Shown one piece after another: positions 33,393 to 45,056 of a stretch of 64,000 nucleotides of DNA. The DNA lies in contig JAIWNI010000016.1 in the NCBI GenBank assembly GCA_025331435.1, positions 361,391-425,390 on the forward strand. The letters are read 5' to 3'. The stretch is from Choanephora cucurbitarum (taxonomy: Eukaryota > Mucoromycota > Mucoromycetes > Mucorales > Choanephoraceae). Every line of letters starts with the position of its first letter. Positions within the stretch are counted from its first letter, which is position 1. The notes beneath the pieces are model-generated. The model saw only the letters and a list, made by a program, of their open reading frames with translations, was not told the origin of the DNA and did not search any database. The translations under genes were made by a program, and so were the position numbers.

Positions 33393-35226
33393 ATGAAAAA
33401 CGCGGAAAAGAGAAAACATGACCAACTTGACTATGCTTTCGTTCCTAGCAGCAAGCGCATCAATTTAGAGCAAGACAGTGTGATCGACCAAGACGCCAAA
33501 GATCTGGATCAAGAGATTAAACAGTTTTCTTCAGACCAGCGATTGGCACAACCTGACGAGCCCTGCTGCATTGTCTGTGGCAAATATGGTGAATACATCA
33601 ATGACGATACTGACCATGATGTCTGCAGGTTAGTTGGAAAACCAGTTTAACCAACAGAACTAACGCTGTGGTTACAGTCTTCAATGTAAAGCCATCAATA
33701 CTGATCTCAACTATCATCGCTTAAAACGTAAGAAGGTAGCAGAGCCGATCGTTATCCGACACCTTCATGACTATGTGGCCGAGAGTGTACATGCCAAACT
33801 AACCAACTATCAAGAGCCACCTTCCATTGCTACGACATCCTCGCAACAAACAGAGCAAATGCTTCAGGCACACGACGTTCAGGTCAAAGGAAAGCATATT
33901 CCTAAACCCTTCAGCACCTATGATCAACTTGTGCATGTGCTTGGTCAGAAATTGCTGGACAACATTGAGTCTTTGGGCTGGAGTATGGCTACAGGCATTC
34001 AAAGACAAGCAGTGACTGTAGGTCTTGCTGGACGGGATCTTCTGGCGATCGCCCCAACACACTCGGGCAAGACCGCCGCCTTTCTTATACCCATGATAGT
34101 GCATTGCATGTCACTTTCAACTGCAGATGCTTATAAGCGAAGAGCCGGGCCTTACGCTATGATCATGGCGCCCACACGAGAATTGTGTTTGCAGATTGAG
34201 GGGATATGTAAGCGATTAGCAGAAGGCATTCCAAATATGCGTACAGGCTTGCTAATAGGTGGTGAGCCTTTGCCAAATCAAATTCATCGGATCAAGAAGG
34301 GAGTTCAAATTATTATTGGGACACCTGGACGTATCTTAGATATTGCATCGCATCATTCGAAGCTTTTGCGCATATGGAAAATCAGGATGTTAGTATTGGA
34401 TGAAGCGGATGCGATGTTCAAAATGGGATTTGGCGCTCAAGTGCGACAGATTTTAGGCAAATTCCCAAATGATGTAGTACGACAGACAAGCTATTTCTCT
34501 GCTACTTTGACTGAGGATAGTGTGGTACACACTCTTTACAAAAAGCTAAAATCCCCCATCGAAATCAGAGTGAGTCAACCAACAGGCGATGAGAAGGATT
34601 CCAAATTACCCGAGGCAAGCGATCAAGTACGCCAAACTGTGCTTTGGGTCGATAACAAGAGTAAATCAAAGCGATTGTTTTCTATCCTTCGTGATCCCAA
34701 GTATTTTGTAACTCCTATCTTAATCTTTGTTGCTAGTCGATTAGGTGTGGAGTTTTTGACAAGAGCCATCAAGAAGAAAGCATCTCATTTACGCGTTGTC
34801 TCAATGCATGCAGACAAGACTCAGGAAGAAAGGTCATCTATTGTCCAAGGTATCAACCGATCTGAACCTTTATGGGACATTGTTGTTGCCACGGACATCC
34901 TTTCCCGAGGAGTAAATTTACCTAGTGTTAAGTTGGTGATAAACTATGATATGGCTGCAACGCTTGAAGATTATGTACATCGTATTGGCCGCGCTGTGCT
35001 AGCAAAACCATTACCACAGCATACTAGGCAACAGCGTGGTTGGGCTATCACGTTTATCAATCAAGTAGGTGGTACTGACAACAGAGCATAAAGTAACATG
35101 GCTTTACTCATCTTTTGAATACAGGAGCATCAGTATCTATTAGAGCCGTTTGCTATCATGCTATCGAGAAAATCCCCTGCACAAGTAACACCTTTACCAG
35201 CTCAGTTAAAACGTTTTGTGTCCTGA
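33393..35226 (+). CDS. DDX59-like DEAD-box helicase with zinc-finger HIT domain and altered motifs
   Basis: Three exons, 33393-33628, 33678-35064 and 35125-35226, give 574 aa. Near residue 57 a zf-HIT-type finger starts with CCIVCGKYGEY and continues across the first intron to CSLQCKAI, as in DDX59. The RecA1 core shows Q-motif GIQRQAV, PTRELCLQIE, TPGRILDI, DEAD in VLDEADAMFKMGF and SAT. RecA2 shows VVSMHADKTQEER and DILSRGVNLPS. Two motifs deviate. Motif I reads APTHSGKT (about 203), with His for the first Gly of GSGKT. Motif VI reads HRIGRAVLA, lacking the second Arg of HRIGRTGR. It starts 200 bp after NOC2 on the same strand. Vertebrate DDX59 function is poorly defined; no role is asserted here. 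Confidence 0.85.
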
Positions 35227-35318
35227 CTTATCAAACGCACCGAGCTTAACTCTAAATAAATAAACATACAGATTGTTTATCATGTTGCTAAGAGCAAAAA
35301 AAAAAAGTCTTTCTTTGT

Positions 35319-37037
35319 ATGCGCTTCTTTTGTTCCCTTTTTTCCTTCTCTCTTACTCTTTTACTCATTTGTTTAGTTAATTGCGTCGGTGTACCACAAA
35401 GCTATAGTATGACAATATCAATTACAAAAAGAAAAATGCTCATTGGGTCTTGGCTTTCGCTTTTTTGTTCATACACAATGCCAAAGTTATATCAGTTATT
35501 TCAAGACAACAATTTTTTTGTTGGAAACAAGAGTGACAGACACACTCTCACTGTGGTAACGACTGCTATTGCTCTTTCATCCTTGCTTTATTTGATAAGT
35601 CGAGCCCATCAAGCAAAATCAAGTAGCTCATTTGAGACGATTCGAAAGAAAAAAATCACAGCAAGAAGCTCATTATTGAAGCCACAAGAGAAATATGCAA
35701 GCTTGAAGGTAATAGCACCGTATCTTCGAACAAATATTTTACTTATTGGTCTATAGATTGGCAATGTGTTTGCAAATCCTTTCAAAGAATGGAAAGAAGT
35801 TCCCTTTTACAAAACAGTCTTGTTTTGGTCAAGAAGATGGAAAGGCAACGGTATTCCACAAGACAAAAAGGTGTGTTTCTTGACCCCTTTCTTTTATTTT
35901 GTAACAAAACAATTTTGTCAAACACATCGGGGCTGACTCAAATATCCAAATTTAGAAACTTGAAGCAGAACTTCCTGTTGTGAGACCTGACTTTGGCCAC
36001 ATCAAACATGCATCAGATGCAGTTACGTTTACCTGGTTTGGGTAGGGTTTTTCTTGAATTTGATTATCTATGATATATTAATGTACTTACAGACAATCAA
36101 CCTGTCTTATCACAATCGACGGCTTGACTATCTTGTCTGATCCAGTTTTCAGCAAATGTTCAATTAACGATTACTTGGGACCAAAGAGATTGAGGCCTAT
36201 TCCATGTCAATTGGAAGATGTCATAGACCAAGTGGATATTGTCATTGTGTCTCATGATCATTTCGATCATCTTGGTAAGCTAGTGTTTATTGTACATATA
36301 TCAATGGAGAACAGTTAGCTTACATTAGAAGGTAGATGAAGCAGCAGTCCATAAATTAGGAAATTCTGTGATTTGGTATGTCCCTTTAGGATTGAAGTCA
36401 TGGTTTACCAAAAGAGGTGTTTATAATGTAAATGAAATGGATTGGTGGCAAGAGATCAGATATGAGCCAATCCCTGAATTTAAGATTGCTTGTGTTCCCG
36501 CTATGGTAAGCTTTTTTCTTTCCAAAATATAAGCTAGTATTGACTTTTGAGAAAAGCATTGGAGTGGATCAAGAATTCCTTTTGAAAAGAATAATACACT
36601 TTGGTGTAGTTATGTCATTGAAGGAAAGAAGAACAAAGTCTTTTTTTGGTATAGTCGTATTAGTATTTATGTAAGAAAAAAAATGTAACTCATTCCAATC
36701 TAGTGGTGATACAGGATATGCTCCTGAATTATTCAAAGCTATTGGTGAATTGTATGCACCTTTCACGTTGGCTGCGATTCCGATTGGCAGTTTTATGCCG
36801 ACTTACTTGATGCAGCACCTACATATGGGCCCTAAGGATGCCATCAAAGTTCATTTCGATCTAGGAAAACCTCGTTTATCTATTGGCATTCATTGGGCTA
36901 CATTTATGATGTCGGACGAGCATTATTTGGCTCCAAGAGATGATCTGAATCGTCTATGGAACACACTTGAACTTGAAGAAACTGAAGGCACTGCTTTTAC
37001 TGTTACCCCATTTGGACAGACTGTGACAATAAGTTAG
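35319..37037 (+). CDS. N-acyl-phosphatidylethanolamine phospholipase D-like metallo-hydrolase
   Basis: Seven exons, 35319-35708, 35757-35870, 35956-36041, 36093-36274, 36336-36505, 36557-36648 and 36704-37037, give up to 455 aa. The start is uncertain: in-frame ATGs at 35319, 35409 and 35478 are possible, and the first gives a hydrophobic N-terminal helix. The core is a metallo-beta-lactamase fold of the NAPE-PLD type. It shows TWFGQSTCLI, ILSDPVF, the HDHFDHL metal site (about 251), AMHWSGSRIPFEKNNTLW, CGDTGYAPELF, a GPKDAIKVHFDL block and IGIHWATFMMS. Family members hydrolyse N-acyl-PE to N-acylethanolamine and phosphatidic acid; the yeast counterpart Fmp30 is in the mitochondrial inner membrane and affects cardiolipin. 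The gene begins only 92 bp after the DDX59-like stop. Confidence 0.88.
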
Positions 37038-37220
37038 AGTATTACAGAACTTATAATGGTTTATTGTTGTAAGCATAATTTTGCATGAATTATTTTGAAA
37101 ATAGAGCAATTAGATTTATTGAATAATTTTACTTATTAACTATGTTACAGATAGGCATAAGCGAGGAATAAAAAGAATAAAAAAAATAGAATAAATAATG
37201 TGTTGAATAAGAAAAGAAGT

Positions 37221-39111
37221 CTAAATAAGCATGCCTGCAATAGAGGCAGATAACCAAGTACTGATACAACCACAGATCATGGCAGAAAGAGCTAAAGAAG
37301 AGATATCACCAGATCTCTTGGGAGCGAGGGAGTTCAAGACACCAACTTGCATACCGACAGAACTAAGGTTACCGAAACCACAGAGAGCATAGGTAGCAAC
37401 CAAATAAGATCTAGCAGTTAATTGATCCTTGTAAGTGGAAGTCAACAATTGATAAGCGACAAATTCATTAGCCCAGACTTTGTTAGCCATCAAGGTACCA
37501 ACAGCAACAAGATCCTTGTCATCAGCACCGATCAACCAAGCGATAGGCACAAAGACATAACCAGTAATCAATTGAAGAGTCAAGTTTTGAATGGTGACAA
37601 AGTTACCAACCCAAGTCAAGAAAGCGTTGACAGCATTCAAAAGGGCCAAAATAGCAATCAAGTTGGCCAAGACCAACAAGACAATGTTGATACCAACAGC
37701 AGCACCCTTACCAGCAGCATGAAGAGCATTGGATGTATCCTTGTCGTGATTGACTTCAGTAATATGGGCGACCTTAGACTCTTCGGATTCGGGGTATCGG
37801 ATCTTAGAAATGGCAATTGAACAAGGAATGGACATGATACAAGAAGTCAACAAAGCTTGACCAGAGACACCCATGGCAATGTAACCGTAAAGAGTAGAAC
37901 CGGAAATGGTAGCGAAACCACAGGTCATGATTTGATGGAATTCGGACTTTGTCAAAAGGGGAATTAAGGGTTCAATCAACAAAGCATTTTCACTTTGACC
38001 GAGGAAAGGCTGTTCATTAGACAAAAAAGTTAGTGCGTCGCTCTTGTAAACAGATGAAAAAAAAAATTTTTCACGTAAGACTAAAAAATAAACTTACAGA
38101 AGCAATAGTAACAATAGACTCAGCACCAGAGACATTAAGAATTTTCATACAAGCTCTAGAAAGATACTTAAGCAAGAAAGGAATAGTACCAGTGTAATAC
38201 AAGACTTGAACGGTAGCAGCAAAGAAAATAATGGCAGGGAACACAGAGACAGCGAAAATACCAGCATTGGCGACAGTGTCACCAAAGACGAAATCGGTAC
38301 CGTGCCAGGCCTTTGAGAGATAGCCTTCAGCAAAGGTAGCCAACCAGGAGAAGATATCATGACCAGCAGTAGATCTAAACACAAAGAGTGCCAACAAGAA
38401 TTGAATCAAGATGGCAGAGCTGACAGTGTTCCAAGGTACATTCTTGCGATGCTTGGAGCAAGCGAAGGTACCAGCAATGAAGACAAACAAACCAAAGCAA
38501 GAAATCAAACGACGGATACGAGGTGATTCGTCTTTTTCGGGGAAGGTGAAGACAGTAACAATAATGACAATGCCAACCAAGATACCATAAGCAATCATTC
38601 GGGTGAGAGGTGAAGTATGGGCATAGAGGTAAGAAGAGATGGTATCAATGCAGTAATTCCAGGGCTTGCTTACAACTGTTGTAGGCACAAACACAAAAAG
38701 GACATAGAGGGTGAAGTAAAGGTAGATCAAACCCAAAATTAGTAATTCTTGGTTGTAACCCTTAGGGACTTGCAAGACAAAGGCAGCAATTAAGAAGCCA
38801 GTGAAAAGGACCCACATACCAGGACTTTGTTTTAAAGAAAATAAAATAAAATAAGTAACTGTTTGTAACAACATTGTCATCATTAATTACAGAATGAATT
38901 TTCGGTATTTCTGATACAAGCTTCGTTGAATAGGGTGTTCTTTGTGTTCAGCACCATTTTCATTAGGATCATAGCCAGCTTCTTCGACAGTGTTCATCTT
39001 GTCAAACATGTATTCCTTGTCCTGACTTGAAGAATCTTTTTTCTCTGCATCAAAATCTGTATGGGTGGTATGCTCAGGAAGAGCCGTTGTCGACTTTTTC
39101 TCTTGATCCAT
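37221..39111 (-). CDS. Concentrative nucleoside transporter (CNT family)
   Basis: Three exons on the minus strand, 39111-38891, 38824-38098 and 38009-37221, give 578 aa. A hydrophilic, acidic N-terminal tail of about 75 residues precedes a multi-pass core. CNT signatures are present: an NTVSSAILIQFLLALFVFRS helix, FGDTVANAGIFAVSVFP, FLGQSENALLIEPLI at the substrate site (about 318), FATISGSTLYGYIAMG, and near the C-terminus YALCGFGNLSSVGMQVGVL. CNTs import nucleosides with Na+ or H+ across the plasma membrane, here presumably for uridine or purine nucleoside salvage. The last intron falls just before the GQSEN block. Convergent with the NAPE-PLD gene, 183 bp apart. Confidence 0.93.
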
Positions 39112-41547
39112 TATGTAGTATGTACAATGAGTTGAATCAGTAAATTGAAGAGACTAATAAAATAGGTATAGTAATGGGAGGGAGAAGAGAATTGGAATCA
39201 AAGAGAAAAAGGCCAACGACTTGGTTTGACTTTTTATACTTGAATCTGAATTATGCTAAATGTTAGGTGATAGGTTAAAAAAATTTTTTTTTCTCGCAAG
39301 ATAATAAATTCAATAAGAGATAAGCTTACCATTGGGTCACTTCATGCGGTGTTACACTCTTTTTGTGTTTAAGGATAATCAATTATGATTAGTGTACGGC
39401 CAAGAATAGTGATAACTCCGTATAAAATTAGGAAATCCTGAACAAAACAAGAACTTATTACAAGAGTCAAAATTAAGGAATGAATTGCAACCCATCGTGA
39501 ATTCTCACGGCTCTTTCAAGTATTACTATCTTGCCCGCTTACTATTTGGTATGTTTCTTGTGTGCAAGCTTACAAAATTACTTAAACTGTCAACTAGGCA
39601 TGTCAATTGGTTTAGTGCACGGTTGGACTCAGATGATATGAAAGTGCTTCTTTATGTTTGCCAAAATGACACTTTTTTCTTTCTTGTTATTGACTGTCAT
39701 TGCTTTCTTTTAATTGAGAAATTTAATTTTATGACTGAGTGAGTCATAAGTACAGCATCTTGTATTTTTTTTTTTAAGAAAAAAATCAAACCCTCTCTCA
39801 GCTTCAATTTTTTTTTTTTTTTTGCAAGTTCCATCGATCTACGATAAGTTTTTTTATTTGTTTATCTAACACAAATTCACTCTTTATGAGCTTTTCCTAC
39901 ACATTAGTGCGCCGAGCATTAAGCTTTTCCCTTTTGCTTTTCTTTTGCTTTTTGCACTCGTTTTTAGTACAAGTGCAATTAACTAACTTGTGTAACTAAA
40001 GTACCAATTAAGGGCAACACCAATTCCCAAAAACAAAATGGAAGTTGTTTCGACTGAAACAAAGGGTTTTGATATTCACATGGGATTTAGTGCAATTCTG
40101 TTGGTCAAGACCGATTGGAATCTATCATCTTGACAATAAAGAAAGAACTTTCTTTTCCTTTCTTGTTTTAACTAAGTTGCTTTCTTTTTTCTTTTCCGCC
40201 ATACAGAACCCCAAAGCAACTTGTTAATTCAAGTCGAGTTTGATTTTTAGTTCCCCACTAACTAGAGTGAAAGGAATCAGTATACAACTTGCTAAGGGAA
40301 TATGCTTATGTCAGAAGTAATTCCTTCTTATTTTACTAAAAGGTCTTGAAAGTGTAACAAGCTGGATACATTGCATAATCAGATCATGCGACTCTGAAAA
40401 CCGATAGAGTACTCTGGATAAGTTTCTCCCAAACCAGTTCGACAAATCACTTTTTCGTAATTTTTACTCTACTCAACTAGTCTAATTTTCGTATAAAGAT
40501 TTTTGGACACTAACCAGTGAAAGGATAGCTTCTACTTTAAATGTAGCTCCACAAAAAAAAAGCTAACTTTCTATTAACATTCAAAACCCTTTTGATAACA
40601 GAGTATATCGAGTTTTCTATTCAGGGTGTTAGAACTCGCTATCTTGTTTCATCCTAGAGATAACAATTGGTCAGAATTGATTAAGAGGTTTGTTGTGATC
40701 AAGATAAGGGTTCTAGAATGAATTCATCCTATTTTTTTTTTCAGGGACACTTTGTAGAATCGCGTTCATAGACTTCTTTGACTCATCTATTGAGTAAGCC
40801 ATAAAGACAACAATAATTCGAAAAGCTGAAGAAAAATCAAAACAGCAAAGACAAAGAAAATAGAGCCTTTACAAAAGTAGCACAGACAATTCTATAGATA
40901 AGGTCAAATAACCAGGGCCTGACGCTCGTTATTGGTGGCATCACATGTCGTCTTGTTACCAGTCTTTATTAGTATAAAGCCTATCTATGCCAAAGTAGGC
41001 ATAAGATCGTAAATCACCTTATATAGTCAAGTAACGTTCGAACATGACCCCATCTAAGTAAACATTTAAGAACTAGTTTTGATAAACCGCCTTACACTGA
41101 TAGCTTTTTCTTATTTTACCATTCGAGTTTCCCAAGTATATAAGAACGCTTTGTAGCGACAATAGAGCACATGATGAATATAACAATAAATCCGAAGAAG
41201 ACGCTTTTCTTTAGCTACCTTACTTGAGTTTATCATTATGTAAAATTCGTCTCTTTAAGATTATTTATTCAAAACGAGCAAATGTATGTTGCTAAATCTT
41301 CTTTTTGTTAAAAAGTGATGTAACCGTACAACAAACTGCTTTATTCTTTTTGCTGATTAACAATAAAGAATTAATCATGCATTAATTTTCGCAGGCTTTG
41401 CTACAGTTAACAGGTATTTTTTTTAATGTATACATACGCAAAATAAAGCTACCTCTACATTCTACTTTTTTTTTTGTAAAAAAAGATAATAATACAAAGT
41501 TGGATAATAAAAATGATGCTGATGGCAAGCCAATAGAAAACATCTCA
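39112..41547. other. 2.4-kb gene-free spacer
   Basis: This lies upstream of the CNT gene and downstream of the 5-phosphatase gene. It is AT-rich with long homopolymers (T tracts near 39770, 39820 and 41470). Frames of 60-85 codons (for example 39485-39742 and 40045-40227) are low-complexity, Phe/Leu-rich and lack domains. No tRNA B-box, terminal repeat or duplicated segment was recognised. The length is unusual for this compact region. Confidence 0.4.
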
Positions 41548-44500
41548 TTAGATTTCACCTAGTAATTTAATAATAGTATCATTCACATCCCAGTCTGATT
41601 TTTCTAATCGTGTAAATGCTTCACTAAGCGAGCACATTTCATAATCGGCCACATATCTTGCTTTCTTGTCCTTGATGAACCGCTCGACATATTCACGCCA
41701 TTCTTCTTCCACCTTACTCATCAACATATCCCGTTTCTTTTGATCAGTAATCTTCGTTTCAAAGCTGAACCCAGCAGCAATAGGTCTGTGATCTGAACAA
41801 CGAGGCTCATAGCGGCGATAGAACAGATTCTGGATGTTCTTTCCTTTATACAGTACACGGTCGCACCAAGCTGGAACACGCTTCTTTTCTGAGCTGTCGT
41901 AGAAATCAGTACCGGGATCATACTTGTACGTGGGGTCGAACTGGATAGGTGCTTCTTCAAAGGTCAGCAACTTGAACAGTGGGTTGTTGATCTTTTGTCT
42001 CAACAGCTGGTCTTGTTCCTGTAGCTTCTCCCAAGCTTCTTTCTTGTTGTTGTTGGCCAGGATACGAAGCACATCCTTTCTAGCCATCTTGATACGGTAA
42101 TTCAAGTCTCCGCTTAAGAAACAAAACTCGTGATCCAGAATCATCGCACCATCACCACCATGCACAAATACATCCGCATAGTCACGGCGTGGGAAACTGG
42201 CACTCTGGAGAATACCCTCTGCATCCGCATTGCGTTGTTGTACATGATTTTGACCGGCAGCTAAGTGACAGTTGACAAAACAGAGAGACGAATGATCAAA
42301 GACAAAGCGAATGGCAATACCGCCCTTGTTGCCATGGATGCTCTTGTTCATCACCTTAAGACCTGTCTTGACTGAGGTGGATTCGACATCAAAGACACGG
42401 TTCAAGTCATTTGTGCGAACAAAGATACAGCTGAATAAACCCACCATTTGATCTGTCTTTAACACAGTGTAGTTGTGATAACCGTAATTTTCGCTGATGA
42501 TTCGGATCAAATAATCATGCCATAGTTTGTATCGGTGAGACAAGGCATCTTCTGTTTCATTCAAATCGATTTTCTTTCTAGTAAATAAAGAGCCTTTTTT
42601 GGGGGAAACGATGTTAATAAATGAATAAAAAAAACAAGGTGCATTGACTTACGCGCTGTCTGTTTCTTTGATTCTAAATCAACGATTTCTTGTATGCCTA
42701 CTACAATAATATCTGGATCTTCCATTGTTCCCAACCATTCACGTACTGCTTTGTCATCTTCTCCAATAATCTTTTCTGGTTTATTGGCGTCGATATTCCA
42801 GGAACAAATCATCACACGGGCCTCTTCGTATTCACAGAATTCATTAGATCTCCTTTGAAGATGAGCATCTAATTACGAAAGAAGAGTGTGATTATAGATT
42901 CATTTGAGTCATCTTTAAATACACTTACCCTTCCAATGCTCAGTCAGGAGTCCATCCCAGATACCAACAAAACCATTTGAATCACTACTGACAACTTGAA
43001 GGCGACCTTTGATTTCATCCAGAATCAAACTAGATTCATCCACAGCCAATTGAGTAACAGCACCTGTGTGCGCCTTCCACATCTTGAGCACAGCCCAGTT
43101 TTCAGGACGAGTATCATACACATAAATCATACCTGTATTATAACCAGCCCATACATGATACTCTCCTACACTCGCCATGGTACAGATACCATACATAGAG
43201 ACTGTAATGACCTGAATGCGCTCTTGGGTTTTAGTATCCCACACACTGATCTTACCATCATCATGAGAAGCAAAGATACGAGAAGGATGGAATGGAATGG
43301 TAATCAACTTGGTGATATTACCTAGATCATTAGGGATACGTACAGGTGTTTGGGATTTGGTATCATTGCTACCGTGTTGGGATCCAGCAACGGGGATAGT
43401 ATGAGCAGCCAAAGTACGGCCTGAAGACATCCACAATTTGGATCCATAGATCGTAGCAGATACAGCATGCGCAGTGACATGATACCTTCTAGGCATAGCA
43501 GTCAACAAAGGATTTTGCTGGGCATGATAGTCCGATGAAATGACGTCCCAGACATTCAATATACCACTATCATCAATTGACCAAATCTCAGAATTGCCAT
43601 ACCGTAAAAGAAAGTTGATCGATGTCATATGGACATCATGGCGCTTACTCAATACTTTGTGTGCTCCTCCTCCTCGAATATCAATCACTGAAATGGAGTT
43701 ATCATTTCGAGCTACCCATACATACCGCCCTTCATCAGCAGGAATACGGCTTGGAGCAACTGCAAGTGCACGTACTCGATCGCCTCCATCTGAGTTTTGA
43801 GAATTACCACCATTATTGTTACTGCCCTCGGTCAAAATGGTGCTAATGACAGTGCCTGTATGAACATCCCATGTACGGAGTGAACTAGCACCAGTCACCA
43901 ACACGTTTTGAGTCACGGCTACTGCGTTCAATGAACTCTTATGGCCTGTTGAAAAGGGCTTTTCCAGTACGATCAAGGGTGCATTTCGAGTTGCTTTAGA
44001 GAAATCAGGACAAGTCGAGCTTGTGATCAGTAATTCACTTCGAGATATGGCACGCTGCTTGTTAGTCGAGGTAGTGTTGGCTCGTCTGATACGTAAAGCA
44101 TTATCGTCCACTTCCACTGAACCCAGTACGGGTGCTGATGATTCGAAACTGGCTACAGCCAAAGGCTTTGAATGAGGCGCAGAGGCGATTGTATGTGCCC
44201 GTGCAAGTGTCGATTGAGAGGGTCGAGGAGGCAATTGTGGCATGAGAGGACTTCCTGTAGGACGAGGAGGTAAGACAGGAGGAGAGACATTGACGGCTTC
44301 AACTGCAATTGGGGGTTGTAGTGTTGATGATGGATTAGAAGGCTCAGAGGCCAAGGGTATATCTACAACTGGAGGAGGTGGTGCCGGTGATTGGAGAATG
44401 GGAGGTGCAATGGATCCATTACAAATAGACGTATGACTGATGGATTTAGTCGCATTATGGTATTTTCTGCTAGGCGGAGGAGGCGGAGGAGGTCTTTTGT

Positions 44501-45056
44501 TGCCGTTGGCTGACCTTATGGAAGATGACGAGACAGATGGCGAAGGTGCTGGCATGGCGGAAAGGTTGTCTTGGCTTCGAGCGCCTGGTGCTCCAACAAA
44601 ACGTGGTTCTTCTAATTTTGTATATTGCAAATGCGCTTTTTGGACCTGCTGTATGAGGTTATTGTCACCATCCATATTCGCTTCTTCATTCTCTTCATCG
44701 TCATCTTCTTCTATATCGCTATCACCGTCACTTGATCCATAAAATGGGTCGTCCTCGTCCTCGCTTATTTTGGCTGCATGATGAGGTGACTGGCTGTTGG
44801 AAAAATTTCCGGGTGGTGTGTTTACCGTTTCAAATTGGTTTGTCAAGGTTGATACTCTCTTGGATGGTACCTCTCTATCGGTTCCTTTGGCCTCAACATC
44901 GACAGTTGGTTTAGGATGGAGTGCAGGTTTAGGTGGTATAGGTGGTGGTGATATAACGGGGCTTGTGTTGGCAGACTGTTCCTGTTTAGTAAGCGACTGT
45001 TGTGCCCACTTGCTTTTTAAAGCCTGAAATGATTGCTGTTCTTCGTTTCCCTCCAT
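41548..45056 (-). CDS. WD40-repeat inositol polyphosphate 5-phosphatase
   Basis: Three exons on the minus strand, 45056-42929, 42868-42653 and 42593-41548, give 1129 aa. The second intron must end at the AG before GCTCTTTA; the later TAG would break the frame. Order: a disordered, Pro-rich N-terminus with SH3-ligand-like PPIPPKP and a PPPPPPP run (1 to about 350); a WD40 propeller (about 365-705, for example SLRTWDVHTG, KISVWDTKTQER, FVGIWDGLL); then the 5-phosphatase catalytic domain (about 726-1055). The latter shows ICSWNIDANKP, GIQEIVDLE, VNCHLAAGQ, FLSGDLNYRI, VPAWCDRVLYKG and SDHRPIAAGF, all active-site blocks. The last 40 residues (SLSEAFTRLEKSDWDVNDTI) resemble a UBA-like helix bundle. 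It should dephosphorylate PI(4,5)P2 or PI(3,4,5)P3 or soluble inositol phosphates; the propeller suggests scaffolded recruitment. The WD40 plus 5-phosphatase layout is also known from plant 5PTases. Confidence 0.92.

Noticed and set aside
35061..35094. Ending the DDX59-like protein by reading through at VGGTDNRA
   Set aside because: A GTAGGT donor at 35065 and acceptor at 35124 give an in-frame last exon (EHQYLLEPFAIML) that fits the family better than the read-through tail.
40990..41060. Possible tRNA B-box (CGTTCGAAC)
   Set aside because: No A-box at the right distance and no acceptor-stem pairing.
43540..45027. Several plus-strand frames opposite the WD40/5-phosphatase gene
   Set aside because: They are antisense shadows of the long minus-strand exon, with no codon bias or domain of their own.
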